Source of the DNA: Candidatus Pelagibacter sp.
GTDB lineage: Bacteria; Pseudomonadota; Alphaproteobacteria; Pelagibacterales; Pelagibacteraceae
Reading direction: 5' to 3'
Assembly (NCBI GenBank): GCA_028343315.1
Contig: JAOLYI010000001.1
Span: 1-64,000 of the forward strand
DNA length: 64,000 nucleotides
The position numbers and the translations under genes are program-made. Of this stretch, positions 8,233 through 16,342 are shown piece by piece (positions within the stretch are counted from its first letter, which is position 1; each line of letters starts with the position of its first letter). The notes below the pieces were generated by a model. That model searched no databases. It saw only the letters and a list, made by a program, of their open reading frames with translations, and had not been told where the DNA came from.

Positions 8233-8927
8233 AAATAAAAATATTTTGTGACATAGCCGACCATAAAACAATTAAATTTTTCAATAATAAATCTTTAGTT
8301 GATGGTTTTACTACTAACCCAAGTTTAATGAGATTAGCTGGAGCCAAAAATTATAAAGATTATTCCCTTAAAATTTTGAAGATTTGTAAAAAAAAACCGA
8401 TTTCTTTCGAGGTTTTCGCAGATAATCCAAAAGATATGCTTAATCAAGCTTATGAAATTAATTCATGGGGTAAAAATGTTTATGTTAAAATTCCTGTTGT
8501 TAATTCTAAGGGAATTTTTACTGGATCGGTTATTAAAGAGTTGAGTGATAAGGGCATAAAACTAAATATAACTGCAGTTTATTCGTTTGAACAAACTAAA
8601 AAGATTTACAAAATTTTAAACAAAAAAACTAAATCTATTATTTCTATATTTGCTGGAAGAATGGCAGATAAAGGAAAAGATCCACTTCCAATATTTAAAA
8701 GAAGTATTTCATTAACTAAAAAAAATAAAAATGTCGAAATTTTATGGGCTAGTACTAGAGAAGCCTATAATTATATTCAAGCCAAACAGTTAAATTGCAA
8801 TATAATTACAATGCCGCCAAAAATAATAAATCAAATAAGTGATTTTGGAAAAAGTTTTAAATCAATGACAATTGATACTGTTAAAGGATTTCTAGTTGAT
8901 AGTAAAAAATCTAGGTTTAGTCTTTAA
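8229..8927 (+). CDS. tal: Transaldolase / fructose-6-phosphate aldolase-type enzyme
   Basis: The 232-residue protein belongs to the small TalC/FSA-type transaldolase family. Visible motifs are D8 in FCDIAD, GFTTNPSLM (26-34), the Schiff-base lysine K87 in VYVKIPV, LNITAVYS and IFAGRMADKGKDP. It would move three-carbon units between sugar phosphates in the non-oxidative pentose phosphate pathway, alongside the transketolase at 16343-18325. Whether it acts as transaldolase or aldolase cannot be decided here. Its TAA stop shares the palindrome TTAA with the stop of typA on the other strand. Confidence 0.82.
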   Translation: MKIKIFCDIADHKTIKFFNNKSLVDGFTTNPSLMRLAGAKNYKDYSLKILKICKKKPISFEVFADNPKDMLNQAYEINSWGKNVYVKIPVVNSKGIFTGSVIKELSDKGIKLNITAVYSFEQTKKIYKILNKKTKSIISIFAGRMADKGKDPLPIFKRSISLTKKNKNVEILWASTREAYNYIQAKQLNCNIITMPPKIINQISDFGKSFKSMTIDTVKGFLVDSKKSRFSL

Positions 8928-10747
8928 GAAGCTTTTGCCCTACTCTGTCTTTTCCTCTCATGAGGACTTAATACAAGTTTTCTTAATCTACAAGATTTCG
9001 GAGTAATTTCTAAAGCCTCATCTGTATTAAGCATACTTAACTGTTCTGCTATAGCCATTTTTCTAACTGGTGTTAAAACAACATTTTCATCTGTACCTTG
9101 TGTTCTCATATTTGTTAGTTTTTTACCTTTTAAAACATTAATTTCAAGATCACCACTCTTTGAAGATAAACCTACAATCATTCCTTCATAAACTGGATCA
9201 TTATGTGTTACAAACATTTCTCCTCTTGCTTGTAAATTAAAAATTGCAAAAGCTACTGCCTTTCCATTCTCCATAGAAATTAAAGCACCGTTTCTTCTTC
9301 CTTCCATATCGCCAGTATACTCTCCATACGTATAAAAAATTCTATTAATAACCCCAGTACCCTTAGTTAAAGTTAAAAAACGACTTGTGTAGCCCATCAA
9401 ACCTCTAGTGGGCGCATGAAAAATTAATCTTTTTTTATCTTTACCAGTATCTTTTAAATCAATTAGTTTACCTTTTCTTCTGTTCATCGAGTCAATAACT
9501 TTTGATGAAAATTCTTCATCTAAATCCATTGTTATTTCTTCAATAGGCTCTAACTTATTGCCTTGACCATCTTTTTTAATTAAAACTTTTGGAGGACTTA
9601 CCGTCATTTCAAATCCTTCTCGTCTCATTTGTGTCAAAAGAATTTCTAACATTAGTTCACCTCTGCCACTTATAACAAAAGCATCTTTATTTTCATTTTC
9701 CTCAAAATTTATTCCCACATTGTTTTCAGCCTCTAACATTAAGCGATCTCTAATTTGAGTACTTGTTAATTTTTTACCTTCTGTGCCTGCCAAAGGTGAA
9801 CTATTAACTGTTATTGTTATAGACATAGTAGGCGGGTCAATAGGAGTAGCGTTTATTGGATCATTTACTTCTAAATCACAAATAGTATCAGCGACATTTG
9901 CTTTTTCTAATCCAGCTATAATTACTATGTCTCCAGCTTCACCTTTTTCAATAGGAACTTTTTTTGTACCTTCGTATCTGAAAATTTTAGTCAACCTTCC
10001 TTCGTCAATTTTTTCACCGCTAAGATTAATAGCCTTTATCTGTTGATTTGCTTTGGCAGTTCCTTGAGAAATTCTTCCAACTAAACTTCTTCCAAGAAAA
10101 CTATCAGCATAAAGAAGAGTAGAAAGCATCGCAAAAGGTTTAGTTTTATCAAATGAAGATGGTTTAACATGTTCAATAATTAAATTTAAAAGTGGTTGTA
10201 AGTTTTCTCTAGGCCCATTTATTTCTTTTGAGGCCCAACCAGATCTCCCACTTGCATACAAAACAGGAAAATCTAATTGTTCTTCATTTGCATCAAGACT
10301 TACAAATAAATCAAAAGTCTCATCTAGCACCTCGTTAGCTCTTTGATCCGGTTTATCTAGTTTATTAATCACAACGATCGGTTTTAAGCCTTGTTTTAAG
10401 GCTTTAGATAAAACAAACTTAGTTTGAGGCATCACCCCTTCAGCAGAGTCTATTAATAACAAAGCTCCATCAGCCATGTGCAAAACTCTTTCGACCTCAG
10501 CAGCAAAATCTCTATGACCTGGCGTGTCTATAATATTAATTCTAGAGTTTTTCCAATTGATCGAAGTAGGTTTTGCTAAAATAGTAATTCCTCTTTCTTT
10601 TTCCAGCTCTCCAGAGTCCATTATTCTTTCTTCGATGTTTTCGTTTTCTCTAAACGTCCCGCTTTGTTTCATTAAACTATCAATCAAAGTTGTTTTTCCG
10701 TGATCAACGTGCGCAATGATTGTTATATTTCTGATAATATCTGTCAT
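8924..10747 (-). CDS. typA: Translational GTPase TypA/BipA
   Basis: This is a 607-residue elongation-factor-like GTPase. G1 is AHVDHGKT (12-19), G3 is DTPGH and G4 is NKLD. The later domains and the C-terminal LTPVRKMAIAEQLSML and RLRKLVLSPHERKR segment are specific to BipA. It binds ribosomes and assists assembly and translation under stress or cold. Its ATG lies only two bases after the 3' CCA of the initiator tRNA gene upstream, and cspA lies upstream of that. tRNA 3' processing would leave it almost without a leader. No Shine-Dalgarno is present outside the tRNA body. Confidence 0.95.
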   Translation of the reverse strand: MTDIIRNITIIAHVDHGKTTLIDSLMKQSGTFRENENIEERIMDSGELEKERGITILAKPTSINWKNSRINIIDTPGHRDFAAEVERVLHMADGALLLIDSAEGVMPQTKFVLSKALKQGLKPIVVINKLDKPDQRANEVLDETFDLFVSLDANEEQLDFPVLYASGRSGWASKEINGPRENLQPLLNLIIEHVKPSSFDKTKPFAMLSTLLYADSFLGRSLVGRISQGTAKANQQIKAINLSGEKIDEGRLTKIFRYEGTKKVPIEKGEAGDIVIIAGLEKANVADTICDLEVNDPINATPIDPPTMSITITVNSSPLAGTEGKKLTSTQIRDRLMLEAENNVGINFEENENKDAFVISGRGELMLEILLTQMRREGFEMTVSPPKVLIKKDGQGNKLEPIEEITMDLDEEFSSKVIDSMNRRKGKLIDLKDTGKDKKRLIFHAPTRGLMGYTSRFLTLTKGTGVINRIFYTYGEYTGDMEGRRNGALISMENGKAVAFAIFNLQARGEMFVTHNDPVYEGMIVGLSSKSGDLEINVLKGKKLTNMRTQGTDENVVLTPVRKMAIAEQLSMLNTDEALEITPKSCRLRKLVLSPHERKRQSRAKAS

Positions 10748-10749
10748 TT

Positions 10750-10826
<77 letters not shown>

Positions 10827-10831
10827 ATAAA

Positions 10832-11035
10832 TTATTTTTTTTTAATATTAATAGCTTGAAGTTTATCTTTCTCTTCTTTTATGTCGTAAACAATTGTTTG
10901 TTCTTCTTTTAAAATCCTTAATTTTGATTCCTCTAATGCTGAAACATGAAGAAATATATCTTTTTGCGTTTCATCGTCAGTGATAAATCCATATCCTTTT
11001 TTTGCATTAAACCATTTTACTTTTCCAGATGGCAT
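10832..11035 (-). CDS. cspA: Cold-shock domain protein
   Basis: This is a 67-residue CSD protein beginning MPSGKVKWFNAKKGYGFI. RNP1 is KGYGFI (13-18) and RNP2 is DIFLHVS (26-32). It binds single-stranded RNA or DNA and acts as an RNA chaperone. An in-frame ATG at 11050 would add MRGLS, but the purine-rich GAGAGG seven bases before the ATG at 11035 and the family start favour 11035. The initiator tRNA follows its stop by five bases, so one transcript may carry cspA, tRNA-fMet and typA. Confidence 0.9.
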   Translation of the reverse strand: MPSGKVKWFNAKKGYGFITDDETQKDIFLHVSALEESKLRILKEEQTIVYDIKEEKDKLQAINIKKK

Positions 11036-11061
11036 TGATAATCCTCTCATTTTATATAAAT

Positions 11062-11256
11062 TTAGTACCTGTTTTTTAATTTTTGAAGTTTTTTTATTCT
11101 TTTAAGATTTTCTGTTTGAACTCTCTTTTTTCTCTCAGAAGGTTTTTCATAAGTGCTTTTCATCTTCATTATTTTGAAAAATCCTTCTTTTTGAAGTTTT
11201 CTTTTTAGAACTCTGATTGCTTGTTCCACATTATTATCTTTAACGTCTATTTTAAT
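11062..11256 (-). CDS. rpsU: 30S ribosomal protein S21, apparent ATT start
   Basis: Reading from the ATT at 11256 gives 64 residues. DNNVEQAIRVLKRKLQKEG is followed by KSTYEKPSERKKR, both diagnostic of S21. Aligned with other alphaproteobacterial S21 proteins, the ATT codon sits exactly at residue 1, with DNNV at 7-10. GGAGG lies five bases upstream, and a TAA stops the frame just before that. No ATG, GTG or TTG exists between that stop and the ATT; the next GTG is codon 10 and would remove the conserved first strand. ATT starts are known for infC. S21 is a small-subunit protein used in initiation. Confidence 0.85.
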   Translation of the reverse strand: MKIDVKDNNVEQAIRVLKRKLQKEGFFKIMKMKSTYEKPSERKKRVQTENLKRIKKLQKLKNRY

Positions 11257-11307
11257 AAAAACCTCCGGTTAATTTTCATGGTAGTTATCATCAGAAAATC
11301 TATTTGT

Positions 11308-11892
11308 CTAGAGAGAAGCTGCTTGAGCTTTTTTTTCCTCTCTAATCTTAGCTTTTTTTTCTCTTTCAACTCTTCTTTTGGCTTTATCTAGGGCTTTTTG
11401 AAAAACCTCTTGTGTGCATAACGCCAAAATAACAGGATCTCTCGGTTTTAAATTAGAAAAATTCCAATAACTTCTTTTTCTGATAAGAGAAACTGTGCCT
11501 TTTGTACTTCCTACAAGTTTTGAAATTTGGCCGTCTGTTAATTCAGATGCATTTTTACACAACCATAAAATTGCATCTGGTCTATCTTGCCTTTTTGATA
11601 GCGGGGTATATTTTGGTCTTTTTCTCTCTTTAACTTCAATCTCTTCAATCTTTTTTAATAGTATTAGTTTCTTTTCAGGATTTTTAGAACACGTTTCTAT
11701 TTCATCTCTAGATAACTGACCAGCTAAAATTGGATTGTATGCTTTTATTCCTTTAGCAACATCTCCATCTGCTATCCCTTTTATTTCTAATTCATGTAAA
11801 TTACAAAATTCTGCAATTTGTTTGAAAGTCAATGTTGTGTTTTCAACAAGCCAAACAGCTGTTGCTTTTGGCATGAATGGAGTTTCGGTCAT
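11308..11892 (-). CDS. DUF1013 / TrcR-like transcriptional regulator
   Basis: The 194-residue protein begins MTETPFMPKATAVWLVENT and continues with LTFKQIAEFCNLHELEIKGIADGD, a helix-turn-helix-like segment. A second is in ASELTDGQISKLVGSTKGTV. This matches the alphaproteobacterial DUF1013 family, which some databases name the cell-cycle transcriptional regulator TrcR. The C-terminus is lysine- and glutamate-rich. It is followed by the S21 gene and preceded by rpmE three bases away, the order commonly kept in alphaproteobacteria. The target genes cannot be told from the sequence. Confidence 0.75.
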   Translation of the reverse strand: MTETPFMPKATAVWLVENTTLTFKQIAEFCNLHELEIKGIADGDVAKGIKAYNPILAGQLSRDEIETCSKNPEKKLILLKKIEEIEVKERKRPKYTPLSKRQDRPDAILWLCKNASELTDGQISKLVGSTKGTVSLIRKRSYWNFSNLKPRDPVILALCTQEVFQKALDKAKRRVEREKKAKIREEKKAQAASL

Positions 11893-11895
11893 AAT

Positions 11896-12120
11896 CTATT
11901 TTTTTAATCTAAGGTTGCTAAATTTTTTGTTGTATTTACTTACTCTTCCTTTATCCAAAATTTTTTGAGTCCCCCCTGTCCAAGCGAAGTGAGATTTAGG
12001 ATCAATATCTAATTTTAAAACATCGTTTTCTTTGCCCCAAGTTGATCTGGTTTCAAATTCTGTACCATCAGTCATCACGACTTTAATCTTGTGATAATTT
12101 GGGTGTATGTTTTTTTTCAT
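11896..12120 (-). CDS. rpmE: 50S ribosomal protein L31
   Basis: A 74-residue protein starting [14 protein letters not shown] with TRSTWG and [13 protein letters not shown], diagnostic for L31. The zinc-binding cysteines of many L31 proteins are absent (VMTDGTEFE at that position), which is the usual alphaproteobacterial form. It forms part of the bridge between ribosomal subunits. It sits between suhB (28 bases upstream in transcription) and the trcR-like gene. Confidence 0.95.
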   Translation of the reverse strand: MKKNIHPNYHKIKVVMTDGTEFETRSTWGKENDVLKLDIDPKSHFAWTGGTQKILDKGRVSKYNKKFSNLRLKK

Positions 12121-12148
12121 GAACGGAGTTTTATATTATTAATAGTTT

Positions 12149-12949
12149 TTACTCAATATCTTTTTTATTTATTAAACCTTTTAATTCTTCATGAATATTG
12201 GCATTAGTGGCTAAAACATTCTTTTTCAATGGTGTATTAGTATCTTCTTGAAAAAACTCAACAAACCCTCCAGCTTCTTTTAATATAATTACTCCCGCTG
12301 CTATGTCCCAGTAATTTAACTCTCTTTGCCAATACCCATCAAATCTTCCACATGCTACATAAGCCATGTCTAAGGCAGCGCTCCCAAACTTTCTTACATT
12401 AGAGACATTATTTGATACATTTATATATTCTGAAAAAATTTTATCTTTAATTTTGCTTGATCCTTTAGGACCACCCGTCACGATCAATGCATCTTTAATT
12501 TTTTTTTTATTTGAAACTCTTATCCTTGAATTATTTAGATATGCCCCATTTCCTTTTTCAGCACAAAACATTTCATTCATAATAGGATTAAATATTACAC
12601 CACATTTAATTTCACCATCTTCTTCATATCCTATAGAAATTGCAAATTGTGGAATACCATTTAAAAAATTCATTGTTCCATCAATCGGGTCAATTATCCA
12701 TCTATTTTTATAATTCGATTTATTTATTATTCCACTTTCTTCGGTGATAATTCCATACTCGGGATGTGCCTTTTGCAACTCTTCGATTAATATTTTTTCA
12801 GTCCTCTTATCAGCAGATGTGACAAAATCTCCAGGACCTTTTGTTGAAACCTGTAAATGTTCAATTTCTCCAAAATCTCTAATCAAAGATCTCGAAGCTT
12901 TCATGCAAGCTTTTATTATTAAATTGATTTGAGGAGAATTTAACCTCAT
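12149..12949 (-). CDS. suhB: Inositol-1-monophosphatase family protein
   Basis: The 266-residue protein has the IMPase metal-binding sites: E70/E71 in ITEESG, D87-PID90-GT in WIIDPIDGTMNF, and the later YWDIAAGVII. It hydrolyses inositol phosphate or related sugar phosphates; SuhB proteins also bind RNA polymerase antitermination complexes in Proteobacteria. A TTG at 12952 is possible, but the ATG at 12949, sharing one base with the efp stop TGA, is the better start. It follows efp directly. Confidence 0.92.
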   Translation of the reverse strand: MRLNSPQINLIIKACMKASRSLIRDFGEIEHLQVSTKGPGDFVTSADKRTEKILIEELQKAHPEYGIITEESGIINKSNYKNRWIIDPIDGTMNFLNGIPQFAISIGYEEDGEIKCGVIFNPIMNEMFCAEKGNGAYLNNSRIRVSNKKKIKDALIVTGGPKGSSKIKDKIFSEYINVSNNVSNVRKFGSAALDMAYVACGRFDGYWQRELNYWDIAAGVIILKEAGGFVEFFQEDTNTPLKKNVLATNANIHEELKGLINKKDIE

Positions 12950-13512
12950 CAATTAACTCTTTTTACATATTCTAAAGTTCTAGTATCAATAATAATTTTC
13001 TCTCCGCTTTCAATAAATGGCGGAACATCAATTTTTATACCACAATCTAATAATGCTGGTTTGTAAGATGAAGAGGCAGTTTGATTTTTTATTGCAGCAT
13101 CGGTTGTTTCAATAGTGCATTCAATATTATTAGGAAGTTCTATTGAAATCGGTTTTTCTTCCATGAATAAAATAGTAACCTCTAAATTTTCCTTTAAAAG
13201 TTTATACTGTTCTCCAGATATTGACTTAGGAATTTCTACTTGTTCAAAAGTTTTGTTATCCATAAAGTGACAATTTTCACCATCTATATAAAGAAAATTA
13301 AATTTTTTTTCATCAACTTCTGTTTTTTCTACAGTCTCACTTGATCTAAATCTTTCATTTAATTTTGTACCCTTTATAACACTTTTTAATTCAACTTGAT
13401 TAAAAGCACCGCCTTTCCCAGGTTTTACGTGTTGAGTTTTTATAACATTCCAGTAATCATTTTTGTGTTCTATAATCATACCTGGTTTTATTTCTATAGC
13501 TGTTATTTTCAT
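12949..13512 (-). CDS. efp: Translation elongation factor P
   Basis: At 187 residues this is normal length, with three beta-barrel domains. The N-terminal KOW-like domain has HVKPGKGGAF with K33 at the site that is modified in other bacteria. The C-terminus has the EF-P signature segment (VPPFIESGEKIIIDTRT). It relieves ribosome stalling at polyproline. A modification enzyme gene is not seen in this window. It overlaps thiE by four bases and suhB by one, so these are translationally coupled. Confidence 0.95.
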   Translation of the reverse strand: MKITAIEIKPGMIIEHKNDYWNVIKTQHVKPGKGGAFNQVELKSVIKGTKLNERFRSSETVEKTEVDEKKFNFLYIDGENCHFMDNKTFEQVEIPKSISGEQYKLLKENLEVTILFMEEKPISIELPNNIECTIETTDAAIKNQTASSSYKPALLDCGIKIDVPPFIESGEKIIIDTRTLEYVKRVN

Positions 13513-14111
13513 TTAAATTTTTTAATTGCAAGTTCTGGCTTTAATTTTGGGTTATCCCAAATAAAACTTGATATTGCAATATATTTAGCCCCAGAATTTA
13601 TTAATTTTTTATAGTTTAAGTTATTAATACCACCAATTACCACAATTGGTTTTTTTATATTCTTTTTTGCCCATCTTAAAATATTTAAATCTGCTTTATT
13701 TGCTTTTGGTTTCAGTTTTGATTTAAAAAATGATCCAAAAGCAAGATAATCTGCTTTATCTTTGATAGCATTTTTAGCTAAAGTTTTAGAACCATGACAG
13801 GTAATTCCTAGCATTTTATTTTTAAGTTTATTCCTGGCAATTTTAAAAGACCCATCGAGTTGACCCATATGGCAACCATCAGCTTTAATCTTGCTTACTA
13901 AAGAAAAATTATCATTAATGATCAATTTGACTTTATGTTTTGTCGTAATCTCTTTAATTTTTTTTGCAATTTTTAAAAGTTTATTAGTTTTTATATATTT
14001 TAATCTTAACTGAAAAAAACTAACATTTTTGTAAGACAAAACCTTATCTAAATTTGCGTAGAATTTATTATTTATTTTCTTTGGTGAAATTAAATATACT
14101 AATTTCTTCAA
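13509..14111 (-). CDS. thiE: Thiamine-phosphate synthase
   Basis: The 200-residue TIM-barrel protein has the ThiE motifs QLR (34-36), IINDN (64-68), GCHMGQLD (79-86), GITCHG, FGSFFKSKLK and VIGGIN. It joins HMP-pyrophosphate and thiazole phosphate to make thiamine phosphate. It pairs with the HMP kinase gene thiD at 32012-32824. SAR11 is known to lack HMP synthesis and to take up HMP from seawater, which fits thiE and thiD being present without a thiC here. The position between fda and efp is usual in alphaproteobacteria. Confidence 0.88.
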   Translation of the reverse strand: MKKLVYLISPKKINNKFYANLDKVLSYKNVSFFQLRLKYIKTNKLLKIAKKIKEITTKHKVKLIINDNFSLVSKIKADGCHMGQLDGSFKIARNKLKNKMLGITCHGSKTLAKNAIKDKADYLAFGSFFKSKLKPKANKADLNILRWAKKNIKKPIVVIGGINNLNYKKLINSGAKYIAISSFIWDNPKLKPELAIKKFK

Positions 14112-14116
14112 TATAT

Positions 14117-15133
14117 TTAAGCTACTGACACTTTTTCCAAGTCTTCAGACCACTCTCCTTTAGAGGAAAGGCCATTCATTTTAGCCCTATGATTAAAAGA
14201 TTTTTGAATGCTTTCAATATTATCTTTTTTTTTTCCAAATTCTTTAAGAGCACTAGCTTGTAAACCTCTACCATACGAAAAAGTAATTAAAAAATTACTG
14301 TCATTAATTTTATTTATCTCATTTAAATTTTTACTAGACTCAATTTCTGATTGACCCCCTGATAAGAATGCTATTCCAGGAACCTCAATAGGTACATTTT
14401 TTTTTAAACAATCTAAAGTTTTTTTAGCAATTTCCTTTGAGCTTGATTTATCTTTACACTCAGAACCTGGTATAATCATATTAGGTTTTAAAACAGTTCC
14501 TCTTAAATCGACTTTATGAATTTCCAATTCATTGTAGCATTCATTTAAAACATTTGTAGTTACATTATAGCATTTATTGATATCATGGGAGCCATCCATT
14601 AAAACTTCTGGTTCGACTATTGGAACCATGTTTGCTTCTTGAACTAATGCTGCGTATCTTGCTAAAGCATGCGCATTAGATTTAATTGATTGAGGTGAAG
14701 GAAATTTTTCTGTAATTTTGTAAACAGCTCTCCATTTAGTAAACCTGGCCCCTAAATTGTAATACTCTTTTAATCTCTCTCTTAAACCGTCTAGCCCCTC
14801 TGTAATAGTTTCATCACTAGATCCTGCCAGTAGTTTAGCCCCTTTATCAACTTTAATACCTGGGATAGCACCGTTATTTGAAATTAGTTCAGGTATTGTT
14901 GGTCCTAATGTAGTTTTTTGTTTAATTGTTTCATCAAATAAAATTACACCACCAATGTAATCTTTCATGGCGCTTGCATTAAATAATGTCTGACGAAAAT
15001 TTAATCTATTTTTTTCTGAATTTTCAACGTTAATGCTTTTAAATCTTTTTGCTATTGTCCCAGTGCTCTCATCTGCTGCTAAAATTCCTTTACCTCTAGC
15101 ACACATTTTTCTTGCTATTTCATTTAACGTCAT
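14117..15133 (-). CDS. fda: Class I fructose-bisphosphate aldolase
   Basis: The 338-residue protein is a eukaryote-like class I aldolase. GKGILAADESTGTI is at residues 14-27, KWRAVYKI at 133-140, and the Schiff-base lysine is K216 in VLKPNM; GGQSEIESS and FSYGRGLQ complete the active site. It interconverts fructose-1,6-bisphosphate with dihydroxyacetone phosphate and glyceraldehyde-3-phosphate, without a metal. It lies nine bases after pgk and shortly before thiE in one minus-strand run. Confidence 0.95.
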   Translation of the reverse strand: MTLNEIARKMCARGKGILAADESTGTIAKRFKSINVENSEKNRLNFRQTLFNASAMKDYIGGVILFDETIKQKTTLGPTIPELISNNGAIPGIKVDKGAKLLAGSSDETITEGLDGLRERLKEYYNLGARFTKWRAVYKITEKFPSPQSIKSNAHALARYAALVQEANMVPIVEPEVLMDGSHDINKCYNVTTNVLNECYNELEIHKVDLRGTVLKPNMIIPGSECKDKSSSKEIAKKTLDCLKKNVPIEVPGIAFLSGGQSEIESSKNLNEINKINDSNFLITFSYGRGLQASALKEFGKKKDNIESIQKSFNHRAKMNGLSSKGEWSEDLEKVSVA

Positions 15134-15142
15134 AAGGATTAT

Positions 15143-16333
15143 TTATTTTAAAACACTAAGACCAGGCAAGTCTTTTCCTTCTAGGTATTCCAAAAATGCT
15201 CCACCTGCTGTTGATAAGTGAGAAAAATAAAGTTTATTTTTACTTTTATTGATTGCCGCAAGAGTATCTCCGCCGCCAAGAACTGAAATCAATGATTTTT
15301 CTTGAGTGTTTTTTGAAATAGTCTCAGCTATCGACATAGTTCCATTTAAAAAATTTTTATTCTCAAAATATCCTGCTGGTCCATTCCATAACACTGTTCT
15401 TGATTGATTAATTATTTGTTTAATATTATTTACTGTTTTATACCCAATATCTAAAATAATTTCATTTTCTTCAATTTGATCCAAGTCTCTATTTTTTCCT
15501 TCTCCCTCAAAGCTAGTTCCAACAACACAATCCACTGGAATTATTATTTCACAATTGTTTTTTTTAACATTATCATAAATTTTTTCAATAATTTCTTTGG
15601 TATTGTTTTCAATTAAAGACTTTCCAATCTTAAAATTTTTATAAATTAAAAAATTATTAGCCATAGCGCCAACAATGACAAGATTGTTTATTTTTTCAAT
15701 TAGACTTGTAATAACATTTATTTTTGTTGAGATTTTTGAGCCACCAATAATACATGTAACTGGTTTCTTCTTGTTCTTGATAACTAGATTTATCGCATCA
15801 ATTTCTTTCTTTAAAAGAGGACCAGCAAAACTTTTATCTACAAATTTAGTAATTTTATGAATTGATGATTGCTTTCTATGAGAGCATGAAAAAGCATCAT
15901 TAATATAAATATCACCAAGAGAGGCTAATTTTCTTGAAAAATTTTCATCGTCATTTGTTTCTTCTTTAAAATATCTTATATTTTCAGTTAATATTACCTC
16001 TCCTTCTTTTAAGTGAGAAAATTTGTCATTAACTTTATCATCAAAATTTCCCATAAAAAAAAATACATTAGTTTGAAGTGTTTTTTTAAGATATTTATAA
16101 ATTGGCATTAAAGATAGAGCGGGGTTTCTAATTCCCTTTGGTCGACCAAGATGGCTTATAATTATTATTTTAGCTTTTTTTTTTATTAATTTTTTTAGAA
16201 AAGGCAAGCATAACGTTATTCGTGTATCATCTGTAATTATTTTGTCTTTTAGAGGAACATTAAAATCTAATCTTAAAATTATTTTTTTATTTTGAATATC
16301 TAAATTATCAGGAAAAAAATTTATTTTATCCAT
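15143..16333 (-). CDS. pgk: Phosphoglycerate kinase
   Basis: The 396-residue protein shows the PGK signatures: LRLDFNVPL near residue 25, HLGRPKG for substrate binding, NDAFSCSHR, FAGPLLKKE, and the C-terminal ATP-site loop SVLGGGDTLAAI. It transfers phosphate between 1,3-bisphosphoglycerate and ADP. In many alphaproteobacteria gap lies between tkt and pgk. Here only nine bases separate pgk from tkt, so gap is not in this cluster. Confidence 0.95.
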   Translation of the reverse strand: MDKINFFPDNLDIQNKKIILRLDFNVPLKDKIITDDTRITLCLPFLKKLIKKKAKIIIISHLGRPKGIRNPALSLMPIYKYLKKTLQTNVFFFMGNFDDKVNDKFSHLKEGEVILTENIRYFKEETNDDENFSRKLASLGDIYINDAFSCSHRKQSSIHKITKFVDKSFAGPLLKKEIDAINLVIKNKKKPVTCIIGGSKISTKINVITSLIEKINNLVIVGAMANNFLIYKNFKIGKSLIENNTKEIIEKIYDNVKKNNCEIIIPVDCVVGTSFEGEGKNRDLDQIEENEIILDIGYKTVNNIKQIINQSRTVLWNGPAGYFENKNFLNGTMSIAETISKNTQEKSLISVLGGGDTLAAINKSKNKLYFSHLSTAGGAFLEYLEGKDLPGLSVLK

Positions 16334-16342
16334 TAATTTAAA

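Noticed and set aside
11247..11279. A ten-codon leader peptide starting at the ATG at 11279 before rpsU
   Set aside because: It covers the rpsU RBS and ends inside the gene, but nothing supports its translation; noted only as context for the ATT start.
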